Assembly: GCA_963703335.1 (NCBI GenBank)
Contig: OY969812.1
Coordinates: 2,294,001 to 2,358,000, forward strand
Length of the DNA stretch: 64,000 bases
Direction of reading: 5' to 3'
Source: VRUE01 sp963703335
GTDB taxonomy: Bacteria; Actinomycetota; Thermoleophilia; Solirubrobacterales; 70-9
Shown here: piece after piece, positions 51,097-62,387 of the stretch
Position numbering within the stretch: position 1 is the stretch's first letter
How the letters are laid out: every line of letters starts with the position of its first letter
Program-made: the position numbers and the translations under genes
Notes under the pieces: model-generated
What the model was told of the DNA's origin: nothing
Seen by the model: the letters and a program-made list of their open reading frames with translations, nothing else
Database searches by the model: none

Positions 51097-52548
51097 ATGA
51101 CGGTGGGGGCGAGAGAGAGGCCAGTGGCACGGGTCGAACCGCCGAAACAACTGAGCGCGAATCCGGTCCGGCGGGTCGCGGAAGACGTCGTATCGGAGTT
51201 TGGCGTGCGCCGGCGCGGCTCCTATCCGCCGGGGCCGCAGGACTTCAGCTTCGGTCGGACTCTGCAGGCGGCGCGAGACCCGTTGCCCTTGCTGCTCTCG
51301 CTCTACGAGGAGCACGGGCCGATCTTCAGCGTCCGCCTCCTGCACAGCCCGGTGATCTTCATGCTCGGCCCGGAGGCGAACCACTTCGTCACCGTCGCCC
51401 ACCCGGAGAACTTCCACTGGCGCGAGGGCAGCTTCGGCGACCTGATCCCGCTGCTCGGCGACGGCCTCCTGACCATCGACGACGCCTACCACGACCGCGC
51501 CCGCGAGATCATGATGCCCGCCTTCCACCGCGAGCAGGTCGCCGCCTCGGTGGCGGCGATGATCGAGGAGGCGACGCCGGCGATCGAGCGTCTGCGGCCG
51601 GGGCAGTTGGTCGACATCTACGAGTGGATGCGCGGCCTGGCGATGCGGATCGCGATGCGGGCCCTGCTCGGCCTCGATCCCGACGAGGCGGGCAAAGGCG
51701 CGGCGGCAGCCGAGCACTTCGAGCGCGCCCTCGGCTTCTACGGCACCGACTTCCACCTGCGCCTGCTGCGCGGCCCGGGCTCGCCCTGGTCGAAGATGGT
51801 GCGCTCGCGCGCGGTCCTCGACAAGATCGTCTACGGCGAGATCGCCGAGCGCCGCGCGGCTCCCGACGAGACGAAGATGGACATCCTCAGCCTCCTGGTC
51901 GGCGTCCGCGACGAGGCGGGGGAGGGCTTTGCCGACAAGGAGATCCGCGACCAGGTGATGACGCTGATGTTCGCCGGCCACGACACCTCGACCTCGACCC
52001 TCACCTTCATGATGCACGAGCTGGCCCGCCACCCGGACGTGGTCGAGAAGCTCTGGAAGGAGCAGGACAGCGTGCTCGGCGACGCGACGCCCGGCATCGA
52101 CAAGCTCGAGCGGGAGATGCCCTACCTGGACATGGTGCTGGACGAGGTTCTGCGGCTCTACCCGCCGGCTTGGATCGGGCCGCGGCGGGCGGTGCGCGAC
52201 TTTGAGTTCAACGGCCACAGAGTCTCGCGCGGCGCCTACGTCAACTACTGCTCCTGGGCTAGTCACCGCATTCCCGAGGTCTTCCCGGAGCCAGAGGCGT
52301 TCATCCCCGAGCGCTTCACCCGCGAGCGCAAGGCGGCTCTACCGCGTGGCGCCTACGTGCCCTTTGGTGGCGGCCGGCGGATCTGCATCGGCAAGCGCTT
52401 CGGCCAGGTCGAGGTGAAGCTGGTGGCGACGATGCTGCTGCAACACCTCCGTCTCGACGCGATGCCTGGCCGCACGATGACAGTGCGCCAGATGCCGACC
52501 CTCTCGCCGCGGGGCGGCTTGCGGATGCGGGTCCTCCCTCGGGCCTAA
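51097..52548 (+). CDS. Cytochrome P450
   Basis: A 483-residue heme mono-oxygenase. The heme-binding loop is PFGGGRRICIGKRFG near residue 427 (Cys ligand), the ExxR motif is in LDEVLRLYPP near residue 348 and the oxygen-binding I helix is MFAGHDTSTS near residue 290. There is no membrane anchor, so it is soluble as in most actinobacterial P450s. ATG start. No ferredoxin or reductase gene is adjacent, so electrons come from elsewhere. Substrate unknown; the inverted repeat at 51008-51058 may regulate it. Confidence 0.92.
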   Translation: MTVGARERPVARVEPPKQLSANPVRRVAEDVVSEFGVRRRGSYPPGPQDFSFGRTLQAARDPLPLLLSLYEEHGPIFSVRLLHSPVIFMLGPEANHFVTVAHPENFHWREGSFGDLIPLLGDGLLTIDDAYHDRAREIMMPAFHREQVAASVAAMIEEATPAIERLRPGQLVDIYEWMRGLAMRIAMRALLGLDPDEAGKGAAAAEHFERALGFYGTDFHLRLLRGPGSPWSKMVRSRAVLDKIVYGEIAERRAAPDETKMDILSLLVGVRDEAGEGFADKEIRDQVMTLMFAGHDTSTSTLTFMMHELARHPDVVEKLWKEQDSVLGDATPGIDKLEREMPYLDMVLDEVLRLYPPAWIGPRRAVRDFEFNGHRVSRGAYVNYCSWASHRIPEVFPEPEAFIPERFTRERKAALPRGAYVPFGGGRRICIGKRFGQVEVKLVATMLLQHLRLDAMPGRTMTVRQMPTLSPRGGLRMRVLPRA

Positions 52549-52597
52549 AAGCTCAGCCGCAAGCGCGCCACCCGCGGGCCACCAACGCGAAGTGGCG

Positions 52598-54748
<2,151 letters not shown>

Positions 54749-54914
54749 CGCTCTGGTCGTCCCTCGCTTGGCATCGCGCCCTCTCGGCGGGCGCGGTCGG
54801 TTACCGGTCTACTCCCTTTAGAAGAGCCAAAAGAGCCTAGTACTCATGGCTCGAGGATGCCTTTGTACTCGGGTACAAGGTTCGCTAGAGCGGCTTGTAC
54901 CGCCTGTCGGCGAT

Positions 54915-55430
54915 CTAGGAGAGTGGAACGGCTTCGAGTAGGCCGAGCGGGTGGCGCAGGCGGAAGCCGCGGCCTGAGCGCATGTATTCGCTCCAGCCCG
55001 GGCCGGTGCGATCGCCATCGTCGGTCATCGAGGTGTCCCAGCGCAGGCCGGCGATGACGGCGAAAACGTGCTCGTGGTTGGCGTAGATCCGCACCCAGCT
55101 GCCGGCGCCGCCACCACCCCAGCGCATGAAGCCGGTCGAATCGAGCGGCGATTCGAGTAGGCCGGCAGCGTGCATGACGTAGCTGACCGAGCCCGAGCAG
55201 TCATAGCCGTGTGAGCGCCAGTCGCGGTGCCCGCCGCCCCACTTGTACGGGCGATGGTGGATCCGATTGGCCGCCTCGATCATCGCCTTTACCGCCGGCG
55301 GTGCCGAGGCCGGCGCCACCGCGCGTCCACTCGGCAACAGCGTCGCCTGCGGCACCGCAGCACTTGCGCTCGACACAATCGCCGCCGAACACGCGCAAAC
55401 CACGAGCAGAATCGTCCCCCGCCTCGGCAT
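54915..55430 (-). CDS. Secreted NlpC/P60-like cysteine peptidase
   Basis: A 171-residue exported protein with a signal peptide (residues 1-24) and a single NlpC/P60 domain: YKWGGGHRDWRSHGYDCSGSVSYVMHAAGLL near residue 62, with the catalytic Cys in YDCSGSVSY, and the His in NHEHVFAVIAGLRWD near residue 118. The third polar residue of the triad is not obvious. Such enzymes cut peptidoglycan stem peptides. Start ATG at 55430. It lies between the glutamine synthetase and the HAD/ECH gene, with no shared operon signals. Confidence 0.82.
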   Translation of the reverse strand: MPRRGTILLVVCACSAAIVSSASAAVPQATLLPSGRAVAPASAPPAVKAMIEAANRIHHRPYKWGGGHRDWRSHGYDCSGSVSYVMHAAGLLESPLDSTGFMRWGGGGAGSWVRIYANHEHVFAVIAGLRWDTSMTDDGDRTGPGWSEYMRSGRGFRLRHPLGLLEAVPLS

Positions 55431-55507
55431 GAAACCCCTCTATCGGCAGTAAGGCCGTACATCTATAGCCTTCCGGCGCCCCCTAAACCTCCGGAGGAAG
55501 CCAGCCA

Positions 55508-57508
55508 ATGTTCGTCTCAAAGGCCGCCGTCGTCGGCGGCGGCACCATGGGCGGTGAGATCGCGCAGGCGATCGCCGCAGCCGACATCCCCGTCGTCGTC
55601 AAGGACATCGACCAGAAGTTCGTCGACGCCGCGGTCGAGAAGGCGCGCGCCGTCACCGAGGGTCAGCTCGCCCGCCTGGTCAAGAAGGAGAAGCTGACCC
55701 AGGAGCAGGCCGACGCCCGCCTCGCCGAGGTGATGGGATTGATCACCGGCACGACCACATACGCGGAGTTCGGCGACGTCGACTTCGTCGTCGAGGCGGT
55801 GCCGGAGCGGATGGAGATCAAGCAGGCCGTTTTCCGCGAGCTCGATGCCGCCACACCCGGCCACGCGATCCTCGCCTCCAACACCTCCTCGCTCTCGGTT
55901 ACCGAGATGGGAGAGACGACACTGCGCCCAGACAAGGTCGTCGGCTTCCACTTCTTCTATCCCGCCTCGGTGATGCCACTGGTCGAGGTGATCGCTGGCG
56001 AGGACACCTCCGAGGAAACCGCCACGGTCGCCTACAACTTTGCCCAGGCGATCAAGAAGCAGCCGATCGTCTGCGGCGAGGTGCCCGGCTTCGTCGTCAA
56101 CCGCATCCTGATGGCGACAATCGGCGAGATCTGGCGCGCCCAGGAGGAGCAGGGCCTCTCATTGAAGGCGATTGACGAGGCAATCGCCGCCGCCAAGGTC
56201 GCCCCGATGGGCCCCTTCTTCCTCACCGACCTGCTCGGACTCGACACCGTGCTGCATGTCGCCGAGCACCTCGGCGAGTCCTACGGCGAGAGTTTCTACG
56301 TCCACAAAGGGCTGCAGCAGCTGGTCGCCGACGGCAAGCTCGGCGCCAAGTCCGGCGGCGAGGGCTTCTTCAAGGAGGGCGAGGAGAACGTGCCGGGAGA
56401 CGCCCAGCCCGACGCCGAGGAGCTCGTCGCGCTCTTCACCTGCCGGGCGCTGATCGAGGCCTGCCTGCTGGTCGAGGAGGGTGTCTGCTCGGTCCGCGAC
56501 ATCGACCTGGGGATGATGGCCGGCGCCGGCTTGGACCCCCGCAAAGGCCTCCTGCCGCCCTTCTGGAAAGCGGACGTCGAGGGCCTTGACTCCGTGCTCG
56601 AGCGGATGGAGGGCCTGCAGGAGCGCCACGGGGACCGCTTCGCGCCACCGGTGCTGTTGCGCCGCCTCGTCGCCCAGGGCCGCCTCGGCATGGCCGCAGG
56701 CCAGGGCTTCTATGCCTACCCACGGCCCGACGAGGGCGAGCAGGCCGAGACGGTGAAGCTGGAGACCCGCGGCGACGTCGCGATCGCCTGGCTCGCCAAC
56801 GCGCCGATGAACGCCGTCTCCCCCGATGTGATCCGCGACCTGAAGATCGTCTGGGAGCGAGTCAAGGACAGCGATGGGGTCGGCGCGATGGTGATCGCCT
56901 CCTCCGTTCCAGTGGTCTTCTCCGCCGGCGCCGACATCAAGGCCTTCACCCAGATGGACGAGGGTGGCGGCGAGGAGCTGATCCACACCGCCCATGCCCT
57001 CTTGCGCGACTTCGGTCAGGCGCCCGTCGCAACGATCGCCGCCGTCAACGCGATCGCCTTCGGCGGTGGCTGCGAGGTGGCGATGGCCTGCGACGTGCGG
57101 ATCGCCGCCGAGGCCGCGGTCTTTGGCCAGCCGGAGATCAAGCTCGGGATCATTCCCGGCTTCGGTGGGACGCAACGTCTGCCGCGGCTGGTCGGGCCCA
57201 ACAAGGCCCTCGAGATGAACCTGGTGGGCGACGCCATCCTCGCTGGAGAGGCGCTCGAAGCCGGCCTCGCCAATCGCGTTGTCCCCGATCACGAGCTGTT
57301 CGAGACGGCGCTGATGTGGGGCCGCAAGCTGGCGGCCCAGGCGCCGCTGGCGCTCGAGCAGATCAAGCGCGTCTCGCACGCCGGCGACCTCGACGAGGGC
57401 ATCGAGGCCGAGAAGCAGGGTTTCGCCACCGCCTTCCGCAGCGAGGACGCCAAGGAGGGCATCGGCGCCTTCCTCGGCAAGCGCACGCCGAAATGGATCG
57501 GGAGGTAG
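55508..57508 (+). CDS. 3-hydroxyacyl-CoA dehydrogenase/enoyl-CoA hydratase fusion
   Basis: A 666-residue bifunctional beta-oxidation protein with the two parts in the order HAD then ECH, reversed from FadB/FadJ. The HAD half (about residues 1-300 plus its helical domain to about 395) has AAVVGGGTMGGEIAQAIAAA, the NAD motif, and GFHFFYPASVMPLVEVI with catalytic His. The ECH half (about 425-666) has AFGGGCEVAMACD and QPEIKLGIIPGFGGTQRLPR, each with a catalytic Glu. The same order occurs in archaeal and some bacterial crotonyl-CoA hydratase/3-hydroxybutyryl-CoA dehydrogenases. ATG with GGAGG 7 bases upstream. Overlaps the Sir2 gene. Confidence 0.9.
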   Translation: MFVSKAAVVGGGTMGGEIAQAIAAADIPVVVKDIDQKFVDAAVEKARAVTEGQLARLVKKEKLTQEQADARLAEVMGLITGTTTYAEFGDVDFVVEAVPERMEIKQAVFRELDAATPGHAILASNTSSLSVTEMGETTLRPDKVVGFHFFYPASVMPLVEVIAGEDTSEETATVAYNFAQAIKKQPIVCGEVPGFVVNRILMATIGEIWRAQEEQGLSLKAIDEAIAAAKVAPMGPFFLTDLLGLDTVLHVAEHLGESYGESFYVHKGLQQLVADGKLGAKSGGEGFFKEGEENVPGDAQPDAEELVALFTCRALIEACLLVEEGVCSVRDIDLGMMAGAGLDPRKGLLPPFWKADVEGLDSVLERMEGLQERHGDRFAPPVLLRRLVAQGRLGMAAGQGFYAYPRPDEGEQAETVKLETRGDVAIAWLANAPMNAVSPDVIRDLKIVWERVKDSDGVGAMVIASSVPVVFSAGADIKAFTQMDEGGGEELIHTAHALLRDFGQAPVATIAAVNAIAFGGGCEVAMACDVRIAAEAAVFGQPEIKLGIIPGFGGTQRLPRLVGPNKALEMNLVGDAILAGEALEAGLANRVVPDHELFETALMWGRKLAAQAPLALEQIKRVSHAGDLDEGIEAEKQGFATAFRSEDAKEGIGAFLGKRTPKWIGR

Positions 57509-58281
57509 CGGACACGAGCTCGGTCGCGCGACTCGCGGAGCTGATCCGCGAGTCGAACTCGACCGTGGCCCTGACCGGCGCCGGGATCTCGGTTCCCTCG
57601 GGCATCCCCGACTTCCGCACCCCAGAGACGGGCCTCTGGGCCAACGTCGACCCGATGGAGGTCGCTCACATCGATGTCTTCGAGCGCGATCCGGCGCGCT
57701 TCTGGTCCTACTACCGGCCGCGCTTCCACGAGCTCGGCGACAAGCGCCCCAACCCGGCGCACGAGGCGCTCGCCGAGCTGGAGCGCCGCGGCCTGCTGGA
57801 GGGGGTGATCACCCAGAACATCGACCGCCTGCACAGCGCCGCCGGCTCGAGCAATGTGGTCGAGGTGCACGGCTCGATCGAGACCTCGACATGCCGCCGA
57901 TGCACCGCCTCCTACGGCATCGAGGCGGTCGACGGCCTATTCGACGACGACGGGGTCGCGATCTGCAGCGCCTGCGAGGGTCCGGTCAAGCCGGACGTCG
58001 TCCTCTTCGGGGAGCTGCTGCCCGAGCGTGCCATGGAGCGGGCGCAGCAACTGGCCGAACGGGCCGACCTGATGATCTGCATCGGTTCCTCGCTCGCCGT
58101 CTACCCAGTGGCCGCCCTGCCCGGCGTCACCCTCGAGCGCGGCGGCCGCCTGGCGATCGTCACTAAGGGCCCGACGCCCTACGACGACGAGGCGGTGCTG
58201 AAGCTGGAAGGCGAGGTCGACGCCGAGCTGAGCGCGCTGGTCACGGCGCTCGGCTCGGCGGCGTCACGGCTCAGAACTTGA
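57493..58281 (+). CDS. cobB: Sir2-family NAD-dependent deacylase
   Basis: A 262-residue sirtuin. TGAGISVPSGIPDFRTPETG near residue 28, TQNIDRLHSAAGSSN near residue 106, the catalytic His in VEVHGSIETSTCRR near residue 124, zinc cysteines CRRC (about 130-133) and CSAC (about 158-161), and GSSLAVYPVAALP near residue 200. It removes acyl groups from lysines using NAD and commonly reactivates acyl-CoA synthetases, which would fit the beta-oxidation gene it follows and overlaps (start at 57493, 16 bases inside). ATG start. Confidence 0.92.
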   Translation: MDREVADTSSVARLAELIRESNSTVALTGAGISVPSGIPDFRTPETGLWANVDPMEVAHIDVFERDPARFWSYYRPRFHELGDKRPNPAHEALAELERRGLLEGVITQNIDRLHSAAGSSNVVEVHGSIETSTCRRCTASYGIEAVDGLFDDDGVAICSACEGPVKPDVVLFGELLPERAMERAQQLAERADLMICIGSSLAVYPVAALPGVTLERGGRLAIVTKGPTPYDDEAVLKLEGEVDAELSALVTALGSAASRLRT

Positions 58282-58588
58282 CGCCCTGCTGTTCGCACTC
58301 GGAAACGACGGTATGTGCTTGCGGCGAGTCGAAGCGGGCAGCATGGGCGCACTTCGCTTCCGCCTCGGCGCCGCAGCCGCTGATGGTTTCGGCGCCGACG
58401 ATCCCGGCCGTTTCGGCACGGATGCAGCCCATCGGGGTGGGAGGGTTGCTGTCGCCAACGGTCGCGATGACGACGCCGAGGATCGCGACGACGGTCACCA
58501 CGAGAGTTATCGAGGCGGCCCTGATCTCGCGTGAGCTCAGCTTGTAGAGCGGCGTCGTCTGCCGCTCATAGTGCCCTTCAAGTGGCAT
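58271..58588 (-). CDS. Small membrane-anchored protein with paired cysteines
   Basis: A 105-residue protein with one N-terminal hydrophobic helix (ASITLVVTVVAILGVVIATVG, residues 27-47) and an extracytoplasmic tail carrying four cysteines (GCIRAE, GCGAEAEAKCAH, CEQQG) that could form two disulfides. No family recognised. ATG at 58588 with an AGGTT but no clear ribosome site. The 3' end overlaps the Sir2 gene by 11 bases on the other strand. Confidence 0.6.
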   Translation of the reverse strand: MPLEGHYERQTTPLYKLSSREIRAASITLVVTVVAILGVVIATVGDSNPPTPMGCIRAETAGIVGAETISGCGAEAEAKCAHAARFDSPQAHTVVSECEQQGVKF

Positions 58589-58746
58589 GGGCGGCAGGTT
58601 ATACGCCCGATTTGGGCCTGTCCGCGCCAGCATGGCGAAGATTTGACGCCGATCTTTAGACACGTGTACGTAGTGGCGTGGGCTTCCCGGCGAGAGGGTT
58701 TAGCGGTCCGAGAAGCATCTAGTTGAGAAAGGAACCAACTCGTCAT

Positions 58747-60105
58747 ATGGAATGGCTGAACGAAGGCGCCAACTCGTGGCAGATGACTGCCGCGACCCTG
58801 GTGGGCCTGATGAGCATTCCCGGCCTGGTTGTGCTCTACGGCGGGGTAATGCAGAAGCGCTGGTCGGTGAACTCGATGATGATGGCGTTCGTCGCCTTCG
58901 CGATCGTGCTGGTTCTCTGGGTGCTTGTCGGCTTCAAGATGGGGTTTGGCGAGCCGATCCACGCGATTTCCAACAGCGGCTTCTTCGGAAACTTCCTGGG
59001 TAAGCCGGAATCGATCCTGAACAGCAGTGATCTGCTGCAGCAGGCCCACATCCCAGAGCTAGCGGAAGAAGAATTCCTCTTCCCGCAGTCGACGCTCGCC
59101 TACTTCCAGATCGTCTTCGCGGCGATTACGCCGATCCTGATGCTGGGCTCTGTGCTCGGGCGGATCAACTTCAAGGCGTGGATCCCCTTCGTCGCTCTCT
59201 GGACGTTGTGCTGCTACACGATCAATGCCTTCCTGATCTGGGGCGGCGGCTTCTTCGCCCAGCAGGGAGCGATCGACTATTCCGGTGGTTACGTGATCCA
59301 CCTCGCCGCCGGCGTCTCCGGCTTCGTCGCCGCGGCCGTGATCGGACCGCGCCTGCAGCGTGACCGCGAGGTCGACGCGCCGAACAACCTGGCGATGGTT
59401 GCCGTCGGCGCCGGACTGCTGTGGATGGGCTGGAACGGCTTCAACGGCGGTGACTGGTACAGCGCCGGCGAAATCGCTTCCGCGTCGCTGCTCAACACCA
59501 ACATCTGCACTGCGGTTGCCTTCCTGGTCTGGGTGGCCCTCGACTACCTGACCGGCCGCAAGCCGAGCCTGATCGGATCGGTCAACGGGATGATCGTCGG
59601 CCTTGTAGCGATCACCCCGGGAGCCGGCTTCGTCAACGGCTGGGGCGCGATCATCATCGGAGTCGTCGCCTCGATGCTCGTCTACTTGGCGCTCAACTAC
59701 CTGAGCCGGATACGTCCCTTCCGCAACGTTGATGACACGCTCGGAGTCGTCTACACGCACGGCTTCGCGGGTGTCGCCGGCGGCCTCCTGGTCGGGATCT
59801 TCGCCAACAACCTGATGGCGGGCGAACACGAAGGTCTGATTTCCGGTGGCGGACTACACCTCCTCTGGGTCCAGGCCTACACGGCCGCTTGGGTGATCGC
59901 CTTCTCCGCGATCATGACCTTCATCCTGCTCAAGCTGGTGGGGCTGTTCGTGCCGCTGCGGATGACGGAGGCCGAAATGGAGGAGGGCGACATCGCCGTC
60001 CACGGCCACGAGGTGTACCCCTCGGACGTCCCCTCGCTCGGCTATCCGGATGGCGTCGGCGCCACCCCGGCGGCGCCGCCGGCGACGACTGGAGGAGGCG
60101 TCTAA
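58747..60105 (+). CDS. amt: Ammonium transporter (Amt family)
   Basis: A 452-residue polytopic channel of the Amt/Rh family. The twin histidines are present: GGYVIHLAAGVSG near residue 182 and YTHGFAGVAGG near residue 339, and the family motif around LVVLYGGVMQKRWSVNS near residue 30. About eleven helices. The C-terminal cytoplasmic tail ends in a proline-rich region with GDIAVHGHEVYPSDVP near residue 420, the usual last segment. The ATG at 58747 is preferred; a TTG eight codons upstream lacks extra support. No glnK/PII gene is beside it, unlike most amt genes. Confidence 0.92.
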   Translation: MEWLNEGANSWQMTAATLVGLMSIPGLVVLYGGVMQKRWSVNSMMMAFVAFAIVLVLWVLVGFKMGFGEPIHAISNSGFFGNFLGKPESILNSSDLLQQAHIPELAEEEFLFPQSTLAYFQIVFAAITPILMLGSVLGRINFKAWIPFVALWTLCCYTINAFLIWGGGFFAQQGAIDYSGGYVIHLAAGVSGFVAAAVIGPRLQRDREVDAPNNLAMVAVGAGLLWMGWNGFNGGDWYSAGEIASASLLNTNICTAVAFLVWVALDYLTGRKPSLIGSVNGMIVGLVAITPGAGFVNGWGAIIIGVVASMLVYLALNYLSRIRPFRNVDDTLGVVYTHGFAGVAGGLLVGIFANNLMAGEHEGLISGGGLHLLWVQAYTAAWVIAFSAIMTFILLKLVGLFVPLRMTEAEMEEGDIAVHGHEVYPSDVPSLGYPDGVGATPAAPPATTGGGV

Positions 60106-60148
60106 GGAGACGCCGGGCCGCCCCTGGCCGGCCCGGAGACGAGAGCAA

Positions 60149-60182
60149 GGAACCGCCCCCGATCTCTCCCGGGGGCGGTTCC
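60149..60182. terminator. Hairpin between amt and the LysR gene
   Basis: ggaaccgcccccg pairs with cgggggcggttcc around atctctcc; stem of 13 bp, no T-run. Convergent genes end on both sides, so it may terminate transcription in both directions. Confidence 0.6.
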
Positions 60183-60195
60183 GCGTTCGGGCGGC

Positions 60196-61116
60196 TCAGT
60201 CGCCGCCGGCCCGCGAGCGTGCCACCTCGCGCAGGGTGTCGAGCAGCGTCGCCACGGCCGGGGTGACCGGGGCGCCCCGCCGGGTCGCCGCAAGCACGGT
60301 GCGTACCGGGCTCTGCGGGTCGAGGGCGCGAATGCCGATGTCCTCGCGGACAGCGGTGAGCGCCAGCTGGGGGATCAGGCCGACGCCGACGCCGGCCGCG
60401 ACCAGGCCCTGGACCGTCTGGTAGTCGTCGCTCTCGAAGGAGACGCGCGGCTCGAAGCCGGCCGCATGGCAACAGCGCACCACGTGGCGTGCACAAGGGC
60501 CGGAGACCGACGTTTGCACCCAGGACTCCTCGCGCAGATCCTCGAGCCGCACCCGCTGTCTGCCGGCGAGCGTATGGGCCGCCGGCAGCGCGAGGTGGAG
60601 TGGGTCCTCGAGCAGGTCAAAGCGGCGCAGACCGGTCTCCAGCCGCTCGCCGACGCCCTCGAATTCGTAGAGCAGGGCGAGGTCGAACTCGCCACCGCGC
60701 AGGCGCGGGGCGATCTCGTCGGGCTCCCCCTCGGCCAGCGTCACCTCGACGCCAGGGTGGCTGGCGCGGAAGGCGGCGATCGCCTGCGGCAGCAGCGTGG
60801 CGCCGGCGCTCGGAAAGGAGGCGATCCTCAGCCGCCCCGCCTCGCCGCCGGCGATCGCCGCCAGCTCGGTCTCGGCCGCTTCCATCCGCCCGAGGATTCC
60901 CTCGGCGTGAGTGGCCAGGGCGGCGCCGGCCGCCGTGGGGCGGACGCCGCCGCGGTCGCGCTCGATCAGGGTGGCGCCGACCTCGCCCTCCAGGGTCGCG
61001 ATCGCCTGCGAGACGGCGGACTGCGAGTAGGAGAGAGCGTCGGCCGCGGCGCTGAACGAGCCTCGATCCACCACCTCGCACAGCACCTTGAGCCGTCCCG
61101 CATTTAGCATAAGCAA
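60196..61116 (-). CDS. LysR-family transcriptional regulator
   Basis: A 306-residue LTTR. The N-terminal winged helix is typical: LKVLCEVVDRGSFSAAADALSYSQSAVSQAIATLEGEVGATLIERD, with recognition helix SQSAVSQAIATLE near residue 30. The effector domain follows from about residue 90 (LRIASFPSAGATLLPQAIAAF). The start is an ATG at 61116 or 61110. It diverges from the universal-stress gene across 100 bases, and a palindrome ATAAGC-aaa-GCTTAT overlaps its own start codon, so it probably represses itself and controls its neighbour. Confidence 0.88.
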   Translation of the reverse strand: MLMLNAGRLKVLCEVVDRGSFSAAADALSYSQSAVSQAIATLEGEVGATLIERDRGGVRPTAAGAALATHAEGILGRMEAAETELAAIAGGEAGRLRIASFPSAGATLLPQAIAAFRASHPGVEVTLAEGEPDEIAPRLRGGEFDLALLYEFEGVGERLETGLRRFDLLEDPLHLALPAAHTLAGRQRVRLEDLREESWVQTSVSGPCARHVVRCCHAAGFEPRVSFESDDYQTVQGLVAAGVGVGLIPQLALTAVREDIGIRALDPQSPVRTVLAATRRGAPVTPAVATLLDTLREVARSRAGGD

Positions 61117-61123
61117 AGCTTAT
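61109..61123. promoter_or_regulatory. LysR-type palindromic binding site
   Basis: ATAAGC (61109-61114) and GCTTAT (61118-61123) with a 3-base spacer form a T-N-A style LTTR box overlapping the regulator start codon; suits self-repression and control of the Usp gene. Confidence 0.6.
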
Positions 61124-61216
61124 CGCTCACATAGGTATTAACAGTTGTGATGATGGAAGGTGAGTGAGAACATCGGCGCGAACTTCAGCTCGACCCTCGA
61201 TTCCAAGGAGAAGCCG

Positions 61217-61933
61217 ATGCCCACTCGCATCATCGTTTCCTACGACGACACCGACAACGACCGCGACGCCCTGGCGCTTGGCCGCCTACTCGCCTTCAGC
61301 GGGGCCGAGCTGTCGCTCGCCTACGTGCGCCACTCGCAGGGCGGCGCGCTGGAAGAGAAGGAGGCCGAGGACCTGCTCGCCCGCGGGGCCGAGTCGGTGG
61401 GCGCCCCCGAGATGAAGCGCCACGTCGTCGTCAATCCCGGCACCAGCGTCGGCCTTGCCGAACTCGCCGAGCATGAAGACGCCGACGTGATCGTCTTCGG
61501 CTCCGAGTACCGCACCGCCCCCGGCACGGTCAAGCCCGGCATCCCCGCTCACAAACTGCTGCTCGGCGGTCCGGCGGCGATCGCGGTCTCGCCCGCGGGG
61601 CTGCGCGACAACCCCTCGGTCAGCATCAACACGATCGGCGTCATCGACGAAGGCGACCCCGCCGCTCGCGAGACCGCCGAGAGCCTGGCAAGCGCGCTCG
61701 GCGCCACGGTCGCCGAGCGTCCCGGGGCCGGCCACATCGACTTCCTCGTGGTCGGCTCGCGCCTTGAGTCGCCGGAGGGCAAGGTGACGCTCAGCGCCGC
61801 CAGCGATTACGCCGTGGAGACGGCGAGCTTCCCGGTGCTGGTCGTCCCCCGCGGCCGTCCGATCAGCTTCGCCACGCTGCCCTCGGCTACGCCGCCTGAG
61901 TCGAGTGAGCCCGAGTCGTCGCTCTCTGCCTAG
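61217..61933 (+). CDS. Universal stress protein-like (Usp) protein
   Basis: A 238-residue Usp-fold protein. MPTRIIVSYDDTDNDRDALALG opens the nucleotide-binding fold, VIVFGSEYRTAPGTVKPG near residue 93 matches the Usp GSxxxxG...KPG nucleotide site in altered form, and a second half repeats the fold with VGSRLESPEGKVTL and AVETASFPVLVVPRGRP. ATG at 61217 with AAGGAG. It diverges from the LysR gene and is probably its target. Confidence 0.8.
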   Translation: MPTRIIVSYDDTDNDRDALALGRLLAFSGAELSLAYVRHSQGGALEEKEAEDLLARGAESVGAPEMKRHVVVNPGTSVGLAELAEHEDADVIVFGSEYRTAPGTVKPGIPAHKLLLGGPAAIAVSPAGLRDNPSVSINTIGVIDEGDPAARETAESLASALGATVAERPGAGHIDFLVVGSRLESPEGKVTLSAASDYAVETASFPVLVVPRGRPISFATLPSATPPESSEPESSLSA

Positions 61934-62376
61934 GTCTTGCGCCTGACCACGAAGATCACGGCCGCGACCTCCGGGTCGCGGCCGTCGATCCGTCCCTGCG
62001 CCTCGCTCCAGGCGATCGGCACCGCGCCCTGGCCCTGGACGATCTGCTCCACCGCCGCGTCCGGGTCGTCCGCTTCCAGCACGAACGCGTCCGGCGTCCG
62101 CGGTGCCGGCGCTGAGGCCAGCTCGCGGCGGGTCACGTCCTCAGAGGCCCGCTCTGCATTCGACCAGCCCTGACCGAAGGCGAGATCGGGGCCCTCGAGC
62201 CGCGGGCCCTCGAGGATCTTCAGCTTGCTCTCGGCCGGCAGCCAATCGCTTTCCCCCAGCTCGACGGGCAGGCCCTCCAGCCAGGGCGCCAGCACGTCGG
62301 TGAGCAACTGGTCGCGGCTGAGGTTGAAGGCGCGCGCGTGGCTGAGACCGGTGTTGAGCTCGACGTGGAAGGGCAC
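61930..62376 (-). CDS. Conserved-looking protein of unknown function
   Basis: A 148-residue soluble protein: FHVELNTGLSHARAFNLSRDQ near residue 3, PWLEGLPVELGESDWLPAESKLKILEGPRL and FVLEADDPDAAVEQIV. The pattern of short conserved stretches suggests a single folded domain, but I know no family. GTG at 62376 with TATGGT 6 bases upstream, so leaderless; 11 bases from the divergent HAD gene. Its end overlaps the Usp stop by four bases. Confidence 0.65.
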   Translation of the reverse strand: MPFHVELNTGLSHARAFNLSRDQLLTDVLAPWLEGLPVELGESDWLPAESKLKILEGPRLEGPDLAFGQGWSNAERASEDVTRRELASAPAPRTPDAFVLEADDPDAAVEQIVQGQGAVPIAWSEAQGRIDGRDPEVAAVIFVVRRKT

Positions 62377-62387
62377 CGAACAACCAT

